In this document: piece after piece, positions 1 to 12,738 of the stretch
How positions within the stretch are numbered: the stretch's first letter is position 1
How the letters are laid out: every line of letters begins with the position of its first letter
The notes under the pieces: generated by a model
What the model was told of the DNA's origin: nothing
Seen by the model: only the letters and a program-made list of their open reading frames with translations
Databases searched by the model: none
Source: Symsagittifera roscoffensis
Lineage: Eukaryota > Xenacoelomorpha > Acoela > Convolutidae
Assembly: GCF_963678635.1 (NCBI RefSeq)
Contig: NC_087068.1
Coordinates: 30,940,318 to 31,004,317, forward strand
DNA: 64,000 nucleotides
Direction of reading: 5' to 3'
Translations under genes and position numbers: made by a program

Positions 1-45
1 GTGAAATTAAACGTCAAATGTGATGTCTTATCAGTGTCATTGGGC

Positions 46-330
46 GTATGTATGTATGCATGTATGTATTTATGTATATTTGTATGTACGTTGGTATGTA
101 TGTATGTATGTATAAATGTATGTATGTATGTATGTATGTATGGATTAAAGTAATGTTGTATGTATGTGAATGCAGGCATACAAATATGTTTGCTCGTGTA
201 CTTATGTAGGTACGTGTGTATGTTGTATGCATGTATGTATGAATTTATGTATGTATGTGTTTATGTATGTATTTATGTTATTATGTATGTTTTATTGCAT
301 ATTGCATGAGTGTGTGTAAGTATGTGAAAT
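46..330. repeat. TGTA/TATG microsatellite
   Basis: Long runs of TATG/TGTA tetranucleotides, interrupted by single-base variants and a short unique stretch near 145-170. The long ORF on the minus strand here is only the translation of this repeat. Confidence 0.9.
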
Positions 331-691
331 GCATGTCTTGATTGATGTATCTATGTACGTATATAAAAGATTTTCCGTTTCTTCAATAAACTATAACGAG
401 TAATGTTGATATATGACAATGACGAATGTTTAATAGTGATTTTTTACAATTGCCTCATCAGCTTCCATTTTATGTAACGTTCTTACATTTTAAGAAAACT
501 CTCTTGTTTCGACTGTTTCTGTGAATATTCAATTCGGGTAGACAAAAAAGCAGAAACGTTAGAGGTTTTTCTTTGAAAAAGAAAATAATTGAACGATTTG
601 AGTCTGGTTATGAATGTGATTGTTTCAACTGAACATACTCATTAACTTTGACAGCTATTAATGGAAATGTGTTCGAAAAAGTTTTCTTCGA

Positions 692-760
692 CCTGTCAGA
701 GTTTCGAACCGAAGTTTTTGGTTTGCAAGACCAGTTATGAACCACTACACTATCGTCTCG
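692..760 (-). other. degenerate tRNA-like sequence 1
   Basis: On the minus strand there is a D-arm-like segment (TAGTGTAGTGGTT), an anticodon-arm-like hairpin (stem TGGT/ACCA with loop CTTGCAA, which would place TGC as anticodon) and a T-loop/box B core (GGTTCGAAACT). The T stem and acceptor stem do not pair properly, so this is a tRNA pseudogene or the head of a tRNA-derived SINE rather than a working tRNA. Confidence 0.5.
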
Positions 761-970
761 TGATAATTGCTGCAAGTTGCGTTTGGCAGTGAAGGAAACG
801 GAAGAAACAATTGCTGTGGTTTAGAGAGATACTATTTGAAAGAATTCCTTCCACTAGCATAGCTTTGTGGAACCGGAGTCAACCCGGCCTCTCTTCTGTA
901 GTCCCATTGTGGGAAATTAAACTTTTCGTCAAGCGTTATTGGAAGGATAGGAAAAACATTTAATCATATG

Positions 971-1051
971 AAGGATCAGTCTGGGAATCGAACTAGGGCT
1001 ATCTGCTTCCAAGTCCTGTGCAGATTCGCTTGTGGTAAGACAGATATCTAA
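971..1051 (-). other. degenerate tRNA-like sequence 2
   Basis: The minus strand has a box B-like core (AGTTCGATTCC) preceded by a plausible anticodon-arm region and a weak D-arm. Stems are imperfect. Likely tRNA-derived, not a functional gene. Confidence 0.4.
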
Positions 1052-1718
1052 TAGACACTAGTTTTTGCCGACCAATCATCTGAGGTCTTAGAAAGCATGG
1101 CTGGAAAAAGACAAGATTTGAAATCTGATGGTTTTCTGCAATGTTAACAGGTGTTGTGCGATGAGTTAAAAATATTTTTTCATGAGGGAATTGAAACAAA
1201 GAGAAACATAAAATTTTGATCTATTGGAGTCACTGCCTTGGCGGTGGCCAACGGGTCATTCCTCTGTCTCTCAGTGTATATGACGGATTGTGTCAGATCC
1301 GTATGAACCTCCTCCGCTAGTCGGTCAGGGGGACGTGTCTGGCAAGCCAGATTGGGAACCCCAAACCCACAGCCCTTCTCGCCATGTCTTTACATGATCT
1401 CAGAGTGTCGGACTTTTTTCACTTTTGATCAACTAGCTTCAGAGACCAGTTTCAGATGCCCCGCCAAAGACATCATCGACTAGTATCGTATTTGGTTTCG
1501 GTGATGTTGAGAATGCGTTGGAAGGTAGCGAAACAATGACAGAAAAAAACGGCTAATAGTAAAAACGTCCAAAATATTATGCATTGAATTAAATGCATAC
1601 GTTAGATGAAAAACTTGAAATCTCAATGAGGAATAAACATGAAATTTACTCAGTTAATTGTACTGATTTAACTATCGGTATGAGTAATTGAAATGCTTAT
1701 TCTATTCTGTAAACTCCA

Positions 1719-1791
1719 CAGCTGTTTAGTGCAGTGGTAGTGGAGTGCACTGGCAATCCTGGGGTTAGAGGATCAATCCTCGACCTGAGCC
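1719..1791 (+). other. degenerate tRNA-like sequence 3
   Basis: The plus strand has a box A-like D-arm (TTTAGTGCAGTGGTAG) and a well-paired T-arm-like hairpin (GAGGATCAATCCTC). The anticodon stem is poor. Likely tRNA-derived repeat. Confidence 0.45.
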
Positions 1792-2103
1792 AAAAAAAAA
1801 TTGTTCTTTTTTCAAATCACTAGGTCGTTAAAAACCGAAGCCACAACCGCTTACGTTCGAACACTTGTTTTCATCTCAATTATTTTTGTCTAGTTTGAAT
1901 GTGCCTGTGCTGTTTCTTTTTTGAATTTGTTCTTCAATGGATACCTTGATTTTTCTTGTTGCATGTGTTTGCAAAAATTTTGAAAAATAGCGTTTCGAAA
2001 ATTATTGGAAAAAAATGTCTGATTAAGGAGCAGTTAGTGTATTGGTTACACAGAAACGTTCCAAGCCAAAAAGTGAAAAAGAAGCCAAACACAAATAGAA
2101 AAT

Positions 2104-2178
2104 GCAGGTGCGCGATTTGAACGCCCGAGCTGAGGATTATCAAGCGATTGTTCTAGTATCTGAGTTACTCGCACTCCA
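2104..2178 (-). other. degenerate tRNA-like sequence 4
   Basis: The minus strand has a D-arm-like stretch (CGAGTAACTCAGATAC) and a T-loop-like segment (GCGTTCAAATCGCG). Overall cloverleaf pairing is weak. Likely tRNA-derived. Confidence 0.4.
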
Positions 2179-2670
2179 CTATGATCAAAATAACAGACCT
2201 ATTCAAAAAGTGGCCAGCTTCGAAACATCAGTACAACGTTGTCTTTGAAGCTGTCATTGCCAAGCAGCAACGAAACCTAACAACGAACCCTGTTTTTTAA
2301 ATTAAGGTTGCGGCAAAAGATGTCGTTCATTGTTTAACTGATGGCTTTTGTCATTCTAATGAAACTGTCTCATCTCACCTCAGTTTATAATACGGAACGA
2401 AAAAATGAATCAACAAAACTTTTTTTTATCTGCAAAATGATCAGAAGCTTAGACAAACAAACACATTATCGCTTTTTTCACATTCAACAAATTAGTCATG
2501 TGGAAAATTGATTTTCAATGCGTTCTCGATTAATTGTTTTGTTCACAAACAGCATCATGTCAAAGTAAATCAATTTGTATAATGTTAACTGAAAGATTAA
2601 ACACATTGTAGTTCCAATGGAAGTCCCTGAAAACAAACTGGCAAAAAGGCGGTTTGTTTTTGGAAGGGCT

Positions 2671-2693
2671 GCATTTTCTTAAAAAGAAAACGC
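2671..2693 (-). terminator. hairpin just after the Helitron stop codon
   Basis: An imperfect inverted repeat (GCATTTTCTT / AAGAAAACGC) lies 11-33 nt beyond the stop codon of the Helitron gene. It could be the hairpin that Helitrons carry near their 3' end. However, it is AT-rich and no CTRR terminus follows at the usual distance, so this is only a candidate. Confidence 0.25.
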
Positions 2694-2703
2694 ACCCGAG
2701 ACG

Positions 2704-5700
2704 TTACAGATCTATGTCACGTAGCTCTCCACAAATTGTAAACAGTAAATTGTCCTCGTTCTGAATGAAAACACGAAGCAAGGAGCAGAAACCGTTAACA
2801 TTTTCAGTACAATTTGCCGTGTGCAACTGTCTAATAGTCGCATGGTAATGAAACCTTTGTTGGGCGCTTTCAAAGTTCCAAACAAAAAATGCGACTGCCC
2901 AGGGTTGACCGCTATACATTGAATTGTCACAAATTTCAGCATTATTGATAGCACGAATTTCTTCAGACAATGCTTTCTCCGTTTCAAAAATAACAATATG
3001 TTTGAAGTTTTTCATGGACACAAATCCATAAACAAACCCATGAGGAGTAGAGGGAACATCGAAGTTGAGCCGTCTGTACCGAGTGAGAGGCAATTCTGCT
3101 GATTTTCTGTTGACAGTCCGGTCACGCATGGATGAGAAAAAGCTGTAGACTCTCTCCTCGTGAAGATTTCTTTTCAAAAGCACACTTTTTATGGCATTTA
3201 GATTTGATTTCTTGTCTCCTACAAAAGTTAACCGTCTCAGATGGCGAACACGACTGCCGAGGACAAAAATTTGCGATGGTAACCAAAGTGAGTATTTGTG
3301 CTCCTTTGAAGAAACAGATGTGGCCATTTGTGGCAGCTCGTCACCTAACAGACGGTGACAATTTGTTGCAACATAATTGCAAATTGGAAATTGATTTCTA
3401 CGAGCTGAATTCCCTCTGTAATTCAGAGTGAAGCCCATCTGGCGCGAAATAACTATTCGATTCCAATGCAAATAAAGCAAATTATTCAATACTTCTTCAT
3501 TGACGCTGTCGGGCGTAGGGGCGCAAAAAATTGACACTGAATTTTGTGAGCTATTATCGAAGTCAACAACGGCTATCGTTCCCTGTGTAACGCTGTTCAA
3601 ATTTCTCGTTAAACGGAGTAATCCTTTGGGATGCAGCAAAATTCGTCTAGGTTCTCGGCAGTTACAGTTGAGAAAGTTTGATACTGTCTCATCACAAGGG
3701 CGCCAGCTATTTGAACCTAAAATACTGACTTCATCTCTGGATTGGATGATGAAACTGGAAATCCCCGTTGCTGCTATTTGGTTAAAGTATCTGTCTAACG
3801 CCTCTCTTTCAGCCGATTTCTTTCCAAAAACCTTCATGATAGATGGATCATGGACTTCAGACCAGGTAGAAACAAAGTTGCAATTATCTGCAAACAAGCC
3901 AACAATGATTTCGATGTCCTCAGCAGGTATTGGTCTTTTCTCCATCAATCTCAAGAGTAACCTGCCATTTTCATCTTCCATTCGGACCAACTCCCTCAGA
4001 AAATTAATTTCAAATGAAAAGAGAAGGGTTGAAGACGAGAACACATCACATCCAGAAACATTGGGGAGTTGGCAACAGTCACCATTCGCAAGTACGTACA
4101 CACCTCCAAAAACATTGTCATTTCCTTTTAGCTTTTGAAAAATTAGACTAATTGCTCCAAAAGTTTCCGCGTTTAAAACACTTATTTCTTCTACAATCAG
4201 CATTTGTAATCGTTCAAGAAAAGATTTTCTTTTAATGTCAGAAGAGAGTCGTACGAGAGCCTCTTCTGCTAAATCATACGAGGAAGCGTTTTTGCAGGGA
4301 ATTCGGAAAAGTCTGTGAATGTGCTCACCTCCAAGCTGATTTGATCTCCTAGCAGCAAGACTTGTTATCATGCATGTCAGGCCATTCATGAGCGCATAAG
4401 CAAGAGCGACACGAGACACATAACTTTTCCCAGAGCCAGGGGGTCCGAGAATTAAATCATTTTTGGCTAAGCGTTGGTCCGTGAACACCAAAAAGGAAAG
4501 CCTAATAGAATTATAAATATGGTTCAAGAGCTGGTTTTGTTCATGCACAGAGGCAGCAGACTGATGTTCAGCAAAAGAAACAACTGGCACCCACTCCGCT
4601 CGAAACAGTCTGCTGGGTCGGGTTTGGGGCATGTTTTGTAGCTGCAGTCGTTGTACTTGCTGGAACATTGCTTGTTGGGTATCTTCCAAAAACTGCACAA
4701 CCGCAGTTTCCATTTCTCTGTGTAGATCACCAACTAAAACTGTTGGCGTTGGAATTAAGTCATTATTGTTCACATTGAGCAAATGCGAGAAAGATGCATG
4801 TGCCATAAGCAATTTAGAGGAGAAAATTAGCGTGCTTCCTGGAAGAAATCTGAGCTCTTCGTAGGCATAAATTCGAAGCAGCTGAAGAACATCTTGATCG
4901 CTATAACTAGCTTTTTCATTAACCAAATGTGCCAGCACGAAGGAAGTTCTCAAGTCCCCAGACGAAAACAAATCTAATTCTGTTTCGTAGTAACCAAAAC
5001 GAAGAAGGAAAGAGACCAGGAACTTAATTTCGAATCGGGGCGAGACATTCCGGAAAACGATTTCTGGTAGAAGACTTTCAGCGTCTTCGTCTAGCCACAT
5101 TTGATATCCGGATGCTTTATTCTTGCAAATGTTCAGTACGCGAAGTATGTACGTTGATTTAGCTGATGAAATCTTTCTGCTCAGAAAATCAATGACAGTT
5201 TGTAAGGCAGCCGAACGAACTTTTTCAATTTTTCCAAGACAATTTAACCAAGGCACGCAAACAGAGTTAACAAACTGATCTGTCATTGTTGAGTAGTTGC
5301 CATGGCATGTGGTAATGGTAAAGCATTTAAAAAACACGTCAATTTTATCTACACAGAGAAGTTCTGGAGAGCGGAGCCCAAACTGAGTGATTTTATCGAC
5401 AGTTTCACTTCTGGACACCATGTCTGCTTGTAAAATTTTTTGACTAGTGGTAAGCTTGAAAATTGGAGCCAAACTCGTTATTTGATCGCGTAAAGTCCAG
5501 AGACATGGCATGCGTTCTAGTTTGCTTGACCCAATGACAAACCTGTCTTCAGGAGGAACGTTTGGAATATTCACAAACTTCATATTCGTTAGAACTACAG
5601 GCAGACCAAGTGCCCAGTGGACTCCTTCTGTAATAGACAGCAGAGACATAGTGACTTTTTCTTTTTTTCGCTCCCGTTGCTTGTCAATTTTCATAAAATG

Positions 5701-8700
5701 GCGAACCGAGCTTAAATGCCGGTTGACAATGCCTTCATTTCTCAAACGAAAACTTTTACCATCACCTCCACAAAGCAAACTACCATCTGCATGTTCTTCT
5801 TTCTTAGTTAGATAATCTGTTAGGTAAGCGCAAGCAAAATCTTCAGTTACTGCCAAAAGATTGGTACTTGATCGCGTTATAGTGAACAAGTGGGAATTTG
5901 TTGGCACTATGTGCTCATCTTTAGCGGCCGCATACATATATTTGTGGGACATCATGACACCAGCACTTTTCAGCCAAGGAGCAGAACCTTCAGTTTTTTT
6001 AGCCATCCCAATCTTTTCCATCAAGCGGAGAGCGTCTTCTGGGTATTGCTTATCAATAGAAAGCTCCCAATGGCAGTGACTAGGGGGAAAGGGTGGTGTG
6101 CGACAAATCTTGTTTCCTTTTTCATCACGACGCTTCATACAACGATAGTTTCCTTGGGAACAGTCATGACTATGTACTTTGACCGCCAGTTCGAACAGTT
6201 GCTGCAATTGCTCAGGACTGTTGACAGCACCAACATTACTATCAAACAGTTTCTGTAAATGGTAGCGTATAGCTTTTTCCGAACATTGTACTAGCTCATC
6301 CAGGTCAAATGAACCGGGATGAAGCCACACTAATATGTGGTAATGCGGCAAGTTCCCAGCAGTTGTCTGAAACTCGGCACGACCCCAAATTTTGCGAATA
6401 TGCCCTATAATTTTCTCTTCACTCTTCAACAAAAGATCAATCAGAAACTGCACACTGTTGCTCCAAGCGCGAACCATTGTGCACATCATACTGTTCACAC
6501 CAGCTTTGCGAATCTCATCGCTTTCATCCGAAAACTTGTTTTCGATGACGTCAAAAATTTTAGACAGCGCCGGGTGATCTTTCTGGTTGGCAGATAAGGT
6601 GAGAAACAAATGAGGTGTGTCATTGGAAACAGCAGCAGTTAGCTCAGAAACTCTTATTTCAGAATCAGTAGAGAAATAATTAACGGCACGATTAAACAAC
6701 TTATTTCGTTTACCGTCTGGTAGTTGCAGAGATTGAAGTCCCTTTTGAAAAAATTCGATTGAATGACTTTTTCCTAGTGCGCAATTGATTAATATGTCTA
6801 TCATAAATTGAATATACTGTGTGGAGGAAGAGGTTAGTAAGGTTATATCTGTCATTCGAGTGCGGAAATGTTGTAACAGGTCATGAAACTGGAAGTTTTC
6901 GCACTGTGAAGTCGGAGCATAGAGAAAAAATGGAATCGCTCCAGGGAATGTGCCGTCATCTAACTGATGATAAAAAACTGACGGAAACAGTAACGCTTCA
7001 AGCTGCAGAAGTGATATTGAACAGGTAGGGAGTATCGCAGCAAACGACTGTAAAGCTCTATTGAATCGAGTGCTCGCATTTGGAGGATATTTAGGACGGT
7101 TCATGACTGACATATACGAATTCAAAAGGCCTTGAAGTGGTAGCATTCGCATATCTTCGTTTGATTTGTCACAAGCGACAGGCATAGCAGTAAGGGCGGC
7201 ATCTGTATCTACAGTGTTTCCACAAAAATCTGTTGTGGGCAAAGGTGGTGCAAAATTGATTTCATCTTCACTTTCACTTTCTGTACTTAACACCTGGTCG
7301 GAGCTATTTGCATGACTTTTTATGACAGACAAATTGAAAGTCAAGTCGAGTTTTTCATTACAGTTTGTGAAAGACTGTGCATGTTTTTTGCATATGGCAA
7401 AAGGGCATCTGTTGATCTGTGGACATCTCCACTTGCTTTTCCTAGTGCACTTATGCAGTACACAGCGAAATCCACTTGAGAAAAAATCGACACAGAGGCG
7501 CAACTTATGGTGAGGACAAGATATTAAACTCTGTCCGGAGAAGTAATTAGATATGGATGTAGGCAATCGAGCCTTTTTAACAAAGATTAAAAGCTTCGAA
7601 AATGAAGGCTGCAGGCAGGAAGATCTCTTATAAAGCATTGTTCTCATTGACAAAACCATTGCTTTCTTATTATCTGCATGGTTCACTTGAACGTTGTAAT
7701 TATCACGAACTGGCGTTTTTTCGCTGAAGTGCAAAACAAAGTCTTTGTTCTGTAGTGACGTGATTACTTCTTGTGGTATAGCTCCCCGTTTGACACAAAA
7801 AGCGATCACTTCAATAGAAGTTAAAGCTTCCAAGTTTGGTAGCGACTCACAGAACATGACGGAAGGACCGAAACTTTCAAACACAGCTTGTATACACAGC
7901 TTTAAATTACCAATATCCATCAACGATTGGAAAAAGTTGTATGCGTCACTACAATTGATGTGTAATTTAGAAAGAAGTTGTTTAATAGCATTTGTCATTG
8001 TATTATTTGTTGATGAAAATAACAATGCATTCAATTCAGAAACGTTGGCGAAAATAATGAAAATTAACGCAATAGAGTAGTACTTCTGTGCCAATGCTTT
8101 TTTGCAGACAACAAGACTGAACGGGTCAAGGCTTTCCAAAACAGGGAAACACTGTTTTTGGAAAATAGAATCCTTGTCCATTTTCTCCTTGATTGCTTTA
8201 ATACTACTGTATCTGACATAAGTAGCTCCCGAAACGCACTCATCATATAGTTGAGGCTTCTTCCAGTTTTTTTGCTGGAGACTGTCTATAAAGCATGAGT
8301 CCAGGTGATATTTTTCAGCAATACTGCTTATGTTTTCAAACATGTCTTTTCGGTTTCTGATCAGTAAGTACTCTTTACATGGAAGTAGAAAATCACTTTT
8401 CACGTTCAATTTTCTTTCAGTATGAAGTAGCAACGATCCGACACCGTGAAACCCTCCTGTTGCTTTAGACATTGTGTAGGTGTGGGAAAAAGATCCAATT
8501 TTCATCGGTTTAGCGCCTCGCAACGTTGGTGCCAAGGGAGCCAGACGGTTATCGTGCGGGTGACTAAGGTTACCGCACAGGGGATGAGTGGGAACATGAA
8601 TCATTCTGAACTTTGATCCTCCATTGTGATACTTGCAGGTGACGAGCTGCAACCCTTTTTCATTTATCAACACAGATGGTTGAACAAGGAAAGGTAAACA

Positions 8701-10507
8701 ACCGTGATCCAGAGACATGAAATCGTTTCTTATACAGGCAAGATGAAGTTTCCAATTAGCACGACATGCTTTGAAACTTGGATCAATATAATTGATCCAA
8801 TGACAGAAATCCACTACTCCACAATCGTAAATAAACACTGAAGCGCCACAAAAACATCGAATAGAGGGAAGGGCAAAATTTTGCATAGCTTTAACATACC
8901 CTTCGGTCGTGTATTTTCTGATGAGGCTCCAAAACTCTTCAAAATCATTTGTTACGTCGACAAACTTCCTCCTCAAATCTGTGGAATCTTCCTTTTGCTT
9001 CAGCCAAGATTCTCGTAGCTGCAAAGGCAGAAATTGGAAAACCTTGGTTTGTCGAAGGGTTGACAAAACATAGGGCCAAGCCAATTTCCAAGAGGCACAT
9101 CCCGGAGTACGCACAAACTCGAGACAAGTGTCGCACAACAAACTTTCATTAGGTATTTTGGCTCGGTCGCTTTTTTTACTGAATTCAGTTGCTTCAGAAA
9201 CCACGTTGAAATTGAGCGGATGCCATGTAGATGAGTGTCTTCGGCATTTCCTGCAATGAGAACCGACACATGTTGCAGTCCTAGGAAGGTCAGCGACAGA
9301 ACAACCGGTGTCTTTTACAACCCAAAGGCTTGGAGGCTCAACAACATTCAGGTTGCTGGAAGGACAGTGATGAAATTTTGGCTGCGGACCCTCAAATAGT
9401 GTTTCGAATGGACTTAACTCATGTTTTCTTTTCAATGTCGTTCGAGTTCCAGATTGTGTTTTCTTGGATGATGAAACATTCACGATTGGTTCCCAGTGGT
9501 TTACATTATGGAGCAAAAAGAAGGCTGGAATGTTGCTCCTGCTTTCTCCGAGGGGTCGATACCGCCTCCATGATTTCAAATGTTGTACATACACAATCAT
9601 TTGAACTTCAAACACGGTGCAGAATGTAGAAATTTCGATGTCACCCCCATATGTTCCACTGCTGCACATGTTCTCTTTCTGAACATATTCCTTGGCGTTT
9701 GCACAATGGAAGTCACTGTAAATATTGAAATGATCAACAGTGAAAGGGAGAAATAGCAAACGGTTGCAAATAAAGTCTCTCATTGTTGAACTATTGCCAT
9801 TACTGCTTGAGTTTGAATCGCCAGTCAACAAAACAGCCATGGCAGAGAACAAGCAATTTCCATCGCCAACTATGGAAACAAGACGCGTGGGTGTTGTTTC
9901 AGCTGGGTTGATGAAAACCATTCGCTCGCTAGTAACTGAAGAAACAAATAACAAACGCACAATTCCGCACATTGTTTCTAAATGTGAAATGTCTGGCGTT
10001 TGGTAAAGAGTTCCGGAATCAATAATTTCGCTGAGAAAACAACCCATCGTTTCATCATCTCGACCACGTCCCTTTAACAAACAGATCAATAAAACCATGG
10101 AAAGGCTAAATTTTTTGAAACTCAAACCTAATAATCCCAAGTATGAACTGTAAAAGCCAGTATAAAAACAAAACTTTTGGGCTTAAACTTGCAACCAACA
10201 ACTTGTTTGCTCGTTTAAATGGTAAAAAACGCTTAAATTTGAAGTCAGATTTCTTGAATACCTGAATTGTTGGCTCTCGTATTGACTGGCTTTGAATTTC
10301 CATTAATTCAACACTACTGCTATACGGCCCCTCAATAGCAGCATGCTCAGCTAAATTGTCTCCTTCTGTCCGTTGCTGATCGACAACATGATAACAACCA
10401 GCATGCTCGTCGCAGTATTCTCGATGTGATGGAACGAATCGAACGCATAGAAGACAGCGTTGTTGATTGAAACAACGTTTTCCCCGTAACCGTCGCTTTT
10501 GAACCAT
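2704..10507 (-). CDS. Helitron OTU-Rep-helicase protein
   Basis: Rolling-circle transposase and helicase of a Helitron. The uninterrupted frame 10140-2704 encodes 2,478 residues. An OTU cysteine-protease domain lies near residues 88-220, with VGDGNCLFSA (Asp93, Cys96) and NHWEP (His215). Cys/His-rich segments follow. The HUH nickase has HYH near residue 1266 and the tyrosine pair Y1439/Y1443 spaced YxxxY. A PIF1-type helicase has Walker A GPPGSGKS at 1899-1906, Walker B-like LIVEEIS near 1983, and a late motif FVLGSRVRH. An upstream exon probably exists at 10507-10262 (ATG at 10505-10507, 82 codons, donor CAG|GTATTC). It would splice in phase to 10071 (acceptor TTAAAG|GG) and adds a Cys/His cluster (CFNQQRCLLC...HREYCDEH). 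The exon join is inferred, whereas the long frame is seen directly. All catalytic motifs I know for the family are present, so the product may be active. Confidence 0.9.
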
Positions 10508-10761
10508 CACGTTTTTATCATAACCTCTGAAAAAAGTTCAATATTTGTACAGTATCAAACAAAGTCATATTGAATGCCTCACCAAACAGAACACCTTCTT
10601 AAAAACTAATTTGTTAACAATATTTCGATTGTGAACATCGATGGCTCATAATTATACGAGTATCTTGAAGTATAAATAAACACAGGAACAACAAAAAACA
10701 AAAACAGTGATCATCTTTTTTGGATGCACTTTCAGTCTTCTTTTCAGGACTTCTATTCATT

Positions 10762-12161
10762 TCAATGATCAGATTCAGTGAAAACTGGAGGCCGGGAGTT
10801 CGGTAGTTCTTCTCCCTCCATAACATTCCCATCGTAGACCGATAAGTTTTCACCTTGAGTGGTGCTGCCCTGTGCTCCGACATGACTCTCAACCCTTGAG
10901 GTGTTTATGGTGGACACATTTCCTCCATCAACAACAATAGGAGCTGTGAAATAAATGAACCAAAAGCTGTTTCACAAATACCAAACAAATGCCACTTCGT
11001 TTTCATGACCATAAGAGGTCAGAAAATTCGATTACACATATAAGCGAGTTTTAAAATTACATTCACCAAAAAATGATATTACCTGATTGAGCGTTATGCA
11101 CAAGTAAGTTTTGCGTATCGGTTAGCGATGCGCAGGGCATCAAATAGCACACGTGGAAAGCATATGATTCCGCCGTGGCATCGTTCTCGGATACGGATGG
11201 CTTAAACCATCCCTTTATGCGGAATCCAGCATTCCGATTTATTTGTCTAACAAGGAGGGACACCTACAACCAAAGCAACAACAAAATGATAATTGTTACA
11301 AAAAATTCAAAATTGCAAGCAGGCGGATTTCATCGAAAACTTATTGTTTGTTACTACTTACATCACCATATATGTCAAATGGATCAACTCTGGGGTCTGA
11401 GGCCGGCCAGCATCGGACATTTTCGTCAATTAAGAGCCGAGTCAACCTGTTAGATGCAATTGATAGCTCGTCATTCGCCACTTGATCCATTGGAGGACAG
11501 GAAAAGGTAATTTTCAATGTCCAGTGACGTTTGGAGGGCGCCTTTGTGCACCCACAGGTCGCGCTTTCGAACTGACCGTCGCACAAAACACCCGAACATG
11601 TGTTGTCGACTGGTGACGCTTGCAGAACTTCAATATCTTTCGTTTTGAAGTCAAAATACACATATGAGCCATGCTCAACATTGCTGGGCGGACTTACGTC
11701 AGTGGCGAATATCAAGGAATCCGCGACAGGAACCAAAGGCTCTTCCATTCTAACAATCGGATTTTGATGAATATTACCGTCCATTTTCGGCAGAACTAAC
11801 CAAACTTCATCTCCAGGACAGAAATGGCAGCTGTATCGCAGAAAATCGGATGAAAGGTGCTCCGTTTTTGTAAAAACCAGTACGATATGAGGCGTTGCGG
11901 GAACTCCAAATGCATGGAAGCGATCGAACTTCACTGCTTCAGGAAGTCTGGCTGCTGCTGAGCCTCTCCTTGCTTGCCAGGTTTTAACAAATGTTTTCTT
12001 TGCTACACTTGTATAGAGGTAAGTAGCTCGCATCCTATACAAACCACCAAAAACGTTGTCGGGATCGATGAGCTGGGAGTACGTCACCTCTCTAAACCTG
12101 TTTTCAGTCATGTGCTGAGCATGGAGGTAGGAAAAGTTTGCTTTCAGAAACATATTTTCAA
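10762..12161 (-). CDS. spliced Helitron accessory protein, RPA-like (candidate)
   Basis: Three exons read in phase on the minus strand: 12161-11362, 11263-11083 and 10943-10762 (stop TGA at 10762-10764). The introns are 98 bp (GTAAGT...TTGTAG) and 139 bp (GTAATA...TTCACAG). From the ATG at 12151-12153 the product is about 384 residues. An acceptor-like TTTCAG precedes position 12161, so an unseen 5' exon is possible. The middle part has a Cys-rich block (CSGVLCDGQ...CGCTKAPSKRHW) like those in RPA/OB-fold-type accessory proteins of Helitrons. The exon-2 segment FRIKGWFKPSVSEND also reads as a conserved folded region. The C-terminus is Ser/Thr/Glu-rich and low complexity. It lies just upstream of, and on the same strand as, the transposase, which supports membership in the element. 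Binding of single-stranded DNA during rolling-circle transposition is an inference from family and context. Confidence 0.6.
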
Positions 12162-12671
12162 CTGAAACAAACCACAAAAATGACAACGATCCTCAACATA
12201 AACATTTAGACACGAACGCCTTTTTAATAGCTGAAAAGTATAGAGCACTTTTAAAACCAAAAAATTAGTGTCTTCGAAAAATTGGAAACATTCATGAGAA
12301 ACCTTTTGAAAAGAGCCATGTACAACCTGGAGGTAACAGTATTGGCATGTATAATATGAAAAAAAATAATATACTAAATTATTTAAATCGTATTTTATAG
12401 AAAACTGACCACCTTGAAAGAGAGACGTATGAACATAGAAGCTGAAGCTCCTCTTTAAAAATGGACATACGTTTTTCTGTCGTACTGCACATGCAACTGC
12501 GTACCTTAAACATTCATTTCACGCAGAACCAGAAAAAAAATGAAATGTCATGGCATGCCCCGGAAAAAAATAAACCATGGGACACTTGAAAATGTGTTTT
12601 CTGATAATACATAAAAAACATGCCGTCTACGAACAGGAAAACAAAAATCGTCACCCCCATCACTTTTCGGC

Positions 12672-12738
12672 TAGGTCAGGGATCGAACAGCAAAAAAATG
12701 TGTTTGGATCCCTCTGCGGAACCACGAGGCTACTAGAC
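12672..12738 (-). other. degenerate tRNA-like sequence 5
   Basis: The minus strand has a D-arm-like TAGTAGCCTCGTGGTT and a box B-like TGTTCGATCCC. The middle is A/T-expanded (a run of Ts) and does not form an anticodon arm, which argues for a decayed tRNA-derived repeat. Confidence 0.45.

Larger units (their letters stand above)
331..2640. other. intergenic DNA without a recognised gene
   Basis: AT-rich DNA with no convincing coding region. The only structured items seen are four tRNA-like sequences, listed separately. The rest (331-690, 1060-1715, 1795-2100, 2180-2640) shows no domain, repeat or RNA I can name. Confidence 0.6.
2641..12190 (-). mobile_element. OTU-containing Helitron, approximate limits
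   Basis: Rolling-circle transposon read on the minus strand. It contains the OTU/Rep/helicase gene (2704-10507) and an RPA-like accessory gene (10762-12161). The limits are set by the genes. I did not find unambiguous 5'-TC and CTRR-3' termini, so both ends are uncertain. The uninterrupted 7.4-kb frame suggests a young copy. Helitrons with OTU domains are known from several invertebrates and fish; assignment to a subclade (Helitron-2/Helentron versus classical) is not made. Confidence 0.75.

Noticed and set aside
14-232. ORF of Thr/Tyr/His/Ile repeats at the left edge
   Set aside because: Translation of the TGTA microsatellite.
3132-10006. Plus-strand ORFs of 60-212 codons opposite the Helitron gene
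   Set aside because: They are antisense shadows of the 2,478-residue frame and show no domain or own context.
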